Assembly: GCA_005503165.1 (NCBI GenBank)
Contig: SCNT01000005.1
Coordinates: 62,001 to 126,000 of the forward strand
Length of the DNA: 64,000 nt
From: Sphingomonadaceae bacterium 3R27E2-A
Lineage (GTDB): Bacteria > Pseudomonadota > Alphaproteobacteria > Sphingomonadales > Sphingomonadaceae
Reading direction: 5' to 3'
Numbering within the stretch: the stretch's first letter is position 1; each line of letters begins with the position of its first letter. The position numbers were made by a program, and so were the translations under genes. Positions 60,224 through 64,000 of this stretch are shown one piece after another. A model generated the notes under the pieces. The model was not told the DNA's origin. It ran no database searches and saw nothing but the letters and a program-made list of their open reading frames with translations.

Positions 60224-61531
60224 ATGGATGACCTGAATGTCATCGATCAGTTCATGGAGGCCTTCGCCTCCTACATCGACAGCGGGTTCGGCCTGTTGGG
60301 CGGTGACGTCGGTTTCCTGACCACGATCCTGATCGGCATCGACATCACTCTCGCCGGGCTGTTCTGGGCGCTCGGCGGCGAAGACGACGTCATCGCCAAG
60401 TTCCTCAAGAAGATCCTCTATGTCGGCGTCTTCGCCCTGATCCTCAACAGCTTCTCGACACTGTCCGATATCATCTTTCGCAGCTTCGCCGGCCTCGGCC
60501 TCACCGCAGGGGGCAGCGCGATTACGGCTGACGATTTATTGCGACCCGGCAAGCTGGCCGGGACCGGCTTCGAGGCAGCATGGCCGCTCCTCGAGCAGGC
60601 GAAGGAGTTGGTTGGCCCGATCGCCTTCTTCGACAATTTCATCGAGATCGCCGTGCTGGTGATCGCCTGGGTCGTCGTCATCGCCGCCTTTTTCATCCTC
60701 GCGATCCAGCTTTTCATCACAATCCTCGAATTCAAGCTCACTTCGCTCGCCGGCTTCGTGCTCGTGCCCTTTGCGCTGTGGAACCGCACGTCGTTCCTCG
60801 CCGAACGGGTGCTCGGGAACGTCGTCAGTTCGGGCATCAAGGTCATGGTGCTCGCGGTCATCGTCGGCATCGGCTCTAACTATTTCGCCGACTTCACCAG
60901 TGCGATCACCGGCGACGAGGTGTCGATCGAACAGGCCGTGTCGCTGATGCTCGCGAGCCTCGCGATCTTTGGCCTCTCCATCTTCGGCCCGGGAATCGCA
61001 TCCGGCCTCGTCGCCGGCGCGCCGCAGCTCGGCGCCGGATCGGTGATCGCCACTACCGCGCTTGCCGGCGGAGGTCTTGCGATGGCAGGCGCTGGCGCCG
61101 TCGGCGCGGCACGCGGTCTCGCGGGGGCCGGTCTCGGCGCGATCCGCGCCGGTACATCGATGGGGTCTGCCGCATCCACCGCCTACAAGCTCGGGCAGGA
61201 AACCTCGGGCTCGACCAGCGTCGGCGCGGGCCTCGGCGGCGTTGCGACCGCCATGCGCGGCGCGGCTGCCAACCGGATGAGCGGCGGTCTCGGCGTTAGC
61301 GCTGCCGCCGATCGTGGGCAGCGCGCCGCATGGGAAGCAGGAAGCACCCGTGCCGGCGGCGGCGCCCCCGCAGCCGCGCCGACAGGCGCAGCTGAAGGAA
61401 CACCCGCCTGGGCGCAGAAGCTTCATGCCAGCCAGAATGCTCGCCACCGCCGTCAGATGGCGATCCACGCAATCCAGGGCGGCGACCGCGGCGGCGCTGG
61501 CGCCACTCCAGACATCAAGGAAAGGGACTGA
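60224..61531 (+). CDS. trbL: TrbL, VirB6-like polytopic channel protein
   Basis: The 435-residue protein has about six membrane segments in the first 290 residues and a soluble Gly/Ala-rich tail with repeats (G-A-G-x-G). It is the inner-membrane channel component. ATG 60224 lies nine bases after AGGAA. The tail ends in a basic, disordered stretch. Confidence 0.93.
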   Translation: MDDLNVIDQFMEAFASYIDSGFGLLGGDVGFLTTILIGIDITLAGLFWALGGEDDVIAKFLKKILYVGVFALILNSFSTLSDIIFRSFAGLGLTAGGSAITADDLLRPGKLAGTGFEAAWPLLEQAKELVGPIAFFDNFIEIAVLVIAWVVVIAAFFILAIQLFITILEFKLTSLAGFVLVPFALWNRTSFLAERVLGNVVSSGIKVMVLAVIVGIGSNYFADFTSAITGDEVSIEQAVSLMLASLAIFGLSIFGPGIASGLVAGAPQLGAGSVIATTALAGGGLAMAGAGAVGAARGLAGAGLGAIRAGTSMGSAASTAYKLGQETSGSTSVGAGLGGVATAMRGAAANRMSGGLGVSAAADRGQRAAWEAGSTRAGGGAPAAAPTGAAEGTPAWAQKLHASQNARHRRQMAIHAIQGGDRGGAGATPDIKERD

Positions 61532-61534
61532 GCG

Positions 61535-62377
61535 ATGAAATTTCGACGCGCATTGCAGCGCTATGGGCGAACGCCCGAACCCGAGACACCCTACCAACGA
61601 GCGGGCCAGCTTTGGGATGAGCGTATCGGCTCGGCTCGCGCACAGGCGAAGAACTGGCGGCTGATGGCCTTCGGCGGCCTGTTCCTGACCACTGGTCTGT
61701 CGGGCGCGCTGGTCTGGCAATCGATGCAAAGCCGCGTCGTGCCCTATGTGGTCGAGGTCGATGCACTCGGGCAAGCACAGGCCGTCGCGCCTGCCGCCAA
61801 GGACTATCGGCCGACCGATCCGCAGATCGCATGGTTCCTCGGCCGGTTCATCACCGGCGTTCGAGCGCGCTCGCTCGATCCGGTATTGATGCGTGAAAAC
61901 TGGCTATCAGCCTATGATTTCGCGACCGAACGTGCGTCACTGTTCCTCGGCGAATATGCCCGCACCTCCAATCCGTTCGCCGATGTCGGGCGCAAGACGG
62001 TTTCGGTGCAGGTGACGAGCATCGTCCGCGCGTCAGATACGAGCTTCCAGGTCAAATGGACCGAGCAGCAATATGAGCGGGGAAGCCTCGCCAGCACGTC
62101 ACGCTGGACGGCGATGCTCACGGTGAAGATCAAGCCGCCGCGCTCGGCCGATGTGCTCCGAAAAAACCCGCTCGGTCTCTATGTTGACGCGATCGACTGG
62201 AGCCGCGAACTGGAAACGCCGCAGGACCGGCCACCTTCGCCGCAACCATCGGCCGTGCCCGATCCCGCACAATCACTCCCGGTCGCGCCGCCCGCCGACA
62301 TTCCGCTGGGCTCGCCGCTCGATCCGACCCTTGCTCAACCCGCAGCCGCACCATCCCCCGAAAGGACCGACCAATGA
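61535..62377 (+). CDS. trbF: TrbF, VirB8-like protein
   Basis: The 280-residue bitopic protein has a membrane helix at about 43-60 and a periplasmic VirB8 domain (about 80-220). The start M-K-F-R-R-A-L-Q-R-Y and N-P-L-G-L-Y-V-D are typical of TrbF. A Pro-rich tail follows. It starts three bases after trbL. Confidence 0.94.
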   Translation: MKFRRALQRYGRTPEPETPYQRAGQLWDERIGSARAQAKNWRLMAFGGLFLTTGLSGALVWQSMQSRVVPYVVEVDALGQAQAVAPAAKDYRPTDPQIAWFLGRFITGVRARSLDPVLMRENWLSAYDFATERASLFLGEYARTSNPFADVGRKTVSVQVTSIVRASDTSFQVKWTEQQYERGSLASTSRWTAMLTVKIKPPRSADVLRKNPLGLYVDAIDWSRELETPQDRPPSPQPSAVPDPAQSLPVAPPADIPLGSPLDPTLAQPAAAPSPERTDQ

Positions 62378-63225
62378 TCCGTGCCCTCATCCTGGCGGCG
62401 AGCGCGATGGCGCTTGCCATGCCCGCCGCTGCGCAGAGCCGCGAACCCGCGTCACCGACCGCGCGCGTCACTGCCGCCAACCGGGCGGCACTGCGCGAGC
62501 CGTCGAGCGCGGGATATATATATGCCGTCCAGGTCTATCCCTGGGCGGAAGGCGTGCTCTACCGGCTCTATGCCGCGCCCGAGCGCATCACCGACATTGC
62601 CTTGCAGCCGGGCGAAACGATTGTGTCCGTCGCCGCCGGCGACACCGTGCGCTGGACTGTCGGCGATACCACCAGCGGCATCGGCGAAAGCAAGCGCGTG
62701 CACATCCTCGTCAAGCCGTTTTCGGCGGGCCTACGCACAAACCTTGTCATTGCTACCGATCGCCGGACCTACCATCTCCAGCTCGAAAGCACGCCCGCGA
62801 CCGCGATGGCGGCGATCTCCTGGACCTATCCACATGACGAGCTGATCGCGCTCCGGCGTCAGCGGGATGCAGCCGTGGCGGCGACGCCGATCGCGTCGGG
62901 CCTCTCGGTCGAAAGCCTCAACTTCAACTATGCGATCTCGGGCGACAAGCCGGCCTGGCGGCCGCTGCGCGCGTTCGACGATGGGCGGCAGACCTACATC
63001 GAGTTCTCGCCCGCGATCGCCGTGGGTGAGGCGCCCCCGCTGTTCGTGATTGGCGAGGATGGCGAGGCCCAGCTCGTCAACTATCGCGTCGCCGGCCGCT
63101 ATTATGTGGTCGACCGCCTGTTCGGTGTCGCCGAGCTGCGCCTTGGCGGCAAGAAACAGCAGATTGTCCGTATCACCGCCGCCCAGCCGAAGAGCCGGCA
63201 GCGCAAGGCCGGGAGGGGCGCGTGA
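62374..63225 (+). CDS. trbG: TrbG, VirB9-like protein
   Basis: The 283-residue exported protein has a signal peptide ending P-A-A-A-Q and the VirB9/TrbG beta-domains, with N-F-N-Y and T-Y-I-E-F motifs in the C-terminal half. With TrbI it forms the outer-membrane core. It overlaps trbF by four bases (ATGA). Confidence 0.94.
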   Translation: MIRALILAASAMALAMPAAAQSREPASPTARVTAANRAALREPSSAGYIYAVQVYPWAEGVLYRLYAAPERITDIALQPGETIVSVAAGDTVRWTVGDTTSGIGESKRVHILVKPFSAGLRTNLVIATDRRTYHLQLESTPATAMAAISWTYPHDELIALRRQRDAAVAATPIASGLSVESLNFNYAISGDKPAWRPLRAFDDGRQTYIEFSPAIAVGEAPPLFVIGEDGEAQLVNYRVAGRYYVVDRLFGVAELRLGGKKQQIVRITAAQPKSRQRKAGRGA

Positions 63226-64000
63226 CCGATCCAACCGCTTCTTCCGCGCCGATCGCGGCGCCCAAAGCCGACCCCGAAACGCTCGTTCTGCGCGCGGCGC
63301 CGGGCCGCGTCACCCGTTTTCGCCGCGGTGCGATCGTCGCCATCGCTGCCGCCGGCTCGACCGCGATCATCGGCGTCGCCTGGCTGGCGCTCAAGCCCGC
63401 GACCCTGAGCCTGATCGCACCAAGCGATGAAAAGCTGGTTGGCGCGAAGGCGCCGCCTGATGCGCTCGCGGGCGCGCCGACGAGCTATGGCGACGTGCCG
63501 AAGCTCGGGCCACCGCTTCCCGGTGATCTCGGGCGGCCGATCCTCGAGCGCCAGCGGCAGCTTGGCGGGATGGTTCCCCCTGACCCCGCTGCCGATGCGG
63601 TGAGCCGGGCCGCGCAGGAAGCCGAAGCCGAGCGCCAGCGCATCGCCGCTGAGCAGAAGGCCGCACGCGAGTCTGGCGTCATGCTGCAATTGGCGGGCGG
63701 CGGTCGCGCCGCCGCCCCTGCACCGGTGACTACCGATGCAAGTGTTCCGCCAGCATCGGCCGAGACTGCCAAGCCGCTCCTCGACCCTGACCGAGATCCT
63801 AACGCCCAGGGGCGCAAGAACGAATTGGTCGGCCGCGCCAATCGCGACGACGACATCAATCCGCACGCGCTGGCGCAGTCCGTATCGCCTTGGATCTTGC
63901 AGGCCGGCAGCATCATTGCCGCGAGCCTCATAACCGGGCTCAACTCGGATCTTCCCGGGCTCGTCACCGCGCAGATCACGGAGAACGTCTATGACAGTGT
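63222..64000 (+). CDS. trbI: TrbI, VirB10-like protein, 3' end outside window
   Basis: The gene starts at GTG 63222 on a GTGA overlap with trbG and is open to the last base (259 codons seen). The visible part has a cytosolic tail, one membrane helix at about 36-56, a Pro/Ala linker and the start of the VirB10 domain (W-I-L-Q-A-G-S-I-I-A-A-S-L-I-T-G). It links inner and outer membrane parts of the channel. Confidence 0.93.
   Translation, partial: MTDPTASSAPIAAPKADPETLVLRAAPGRVTRFRRGAIVAIAAAGSTAIIGVAWLALKPATLSLIAPSDEKLVGAKAPPDALAGAPTSYGDVPKLGPPLPGDLGRPILERQRQLGGMVPPDPAADAVSRAAQEAEAERQRIAAEQKAARESGVMLQLAGGGRAAAPAPVTTDASVPPASAETAKPLLDPDRDPNAQGRKNELVGRANRDDDINPHALAQSVSPWILQAGSIIAASLITGLNSDLPGLVTAQITENVYDS

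Larger units (their letters stand above)
7911..64000. mobile_element. integrative and conjugative element (left part; right end outside window)
   Basis: Everything from the tRNA to the window end fits one ICE: integrase at the tRNA, cargo, then XRE, LuxR/LuxI, excisionase-like HTH, S26 peptidase, transglycosylase, ArdC, ParB-like, DUF736, relaxase, TraG and a Trb type IV secretion operon that runs off the edge. The order resembles the ICEMlSym class with trbBCDEJLFGI. At least 56 kb is present. The right junction is not seen, so the length is unknown, and the cargo could be a nested insertion. Confidence 0.8.

Overview
The window is a high-GC alphaproteobacterial chromosome segment. The acpP-fabF-mltG block, the TonB-dependent receptors with sphingomonad-style plug starts (..VVTAQKR..) and the intergenic repeats suggest Sphingomonadales, possibly Sphingopyxis- or Sphingobium-like. 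Genus is inferred from style, not from a marker gene.

Layout. (1) 1-7833, chromosome: a TPR protein cut by the window edge, a serine hydrolase, acpP, fabF, mltG, one AT-rich orphan membrane gene, an alpha/beta hydrolase and a 2'-5' RNA ligase-like protein. (2) 7834-7910: tRNA-Met(CAU), the apparent attachment site of an integrative and conjugative element (ICE) that runs past the right edge. (3) 7911-33656, ICE cargo: a P4-type integrase, then two catabolic modules. Module 1 (9.6-16.0 kb) is TetR, amidohydrolase, TonB receptor, cyclase and a beta-keto acid cleavage enzyme. Module 2 (16.5-33.3 kb) lies between two copies of a structured 70-bp repeat. It holds two TonB receptors, aldehyde dehydrogenase, GMC oxidoreductase, acyl-CoA ligase, enoyl-CoA hydratase, SCP2-type thiolase, acyl-CoA dehydrogenase, an HSD17B4-like SDR, a LysR regulator and a class III CoA transferase/racemase. 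Together these look like outer-membrane uptake, oxidation of a terminal alcohol to acid, CoA activation and beta-oxidation of a (methyl-)branched chain. A conserved ~32-bp element upstream of three units, with a weaker copy at the lysR promoter, suggests a shared regulon. (4) 33.7-47.2 kb, ICE control and mobilisation: XRE regulator, luxR-luxI-phyH, excisionase-like HTH, TraF-like peptidase, lytic transglycosylase, ArdC, DUF2958, ParB-like protein, DUF736, candidate oriT and VirD2-type relaxase. (5) 47.2-52.45 kb, an accessory island between relaxase and coupling protein. Plus strand: small DNA-binding-like protein, MazG-like pyrophosphohydrolase, uracil-DNA-glycosylase-like protein. Minus strand, a tight five-gene operon: ACP-like protein, XRE regulator, ImmA/IrrE metallopeptidase fused to a chagasin-like (I42) cysteine-protease inhibitor, papain-like cysteine protease and a thymidylate-synthase-like protein. 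This island is the best candidate for an undescribed system. (6) 52.7-64.0 kb: traG and trbBCDEJLFGI, with trbI cut by the right edge.

The ICE gene order resembles the ICEMlSym-type class of Mesorhizobium (LuxRI, TraF/S26, transglycosylase, ArdC, relaxase, TraG, Trb). Most long antisense reading frames here are shadows caused by high GC and were left out.
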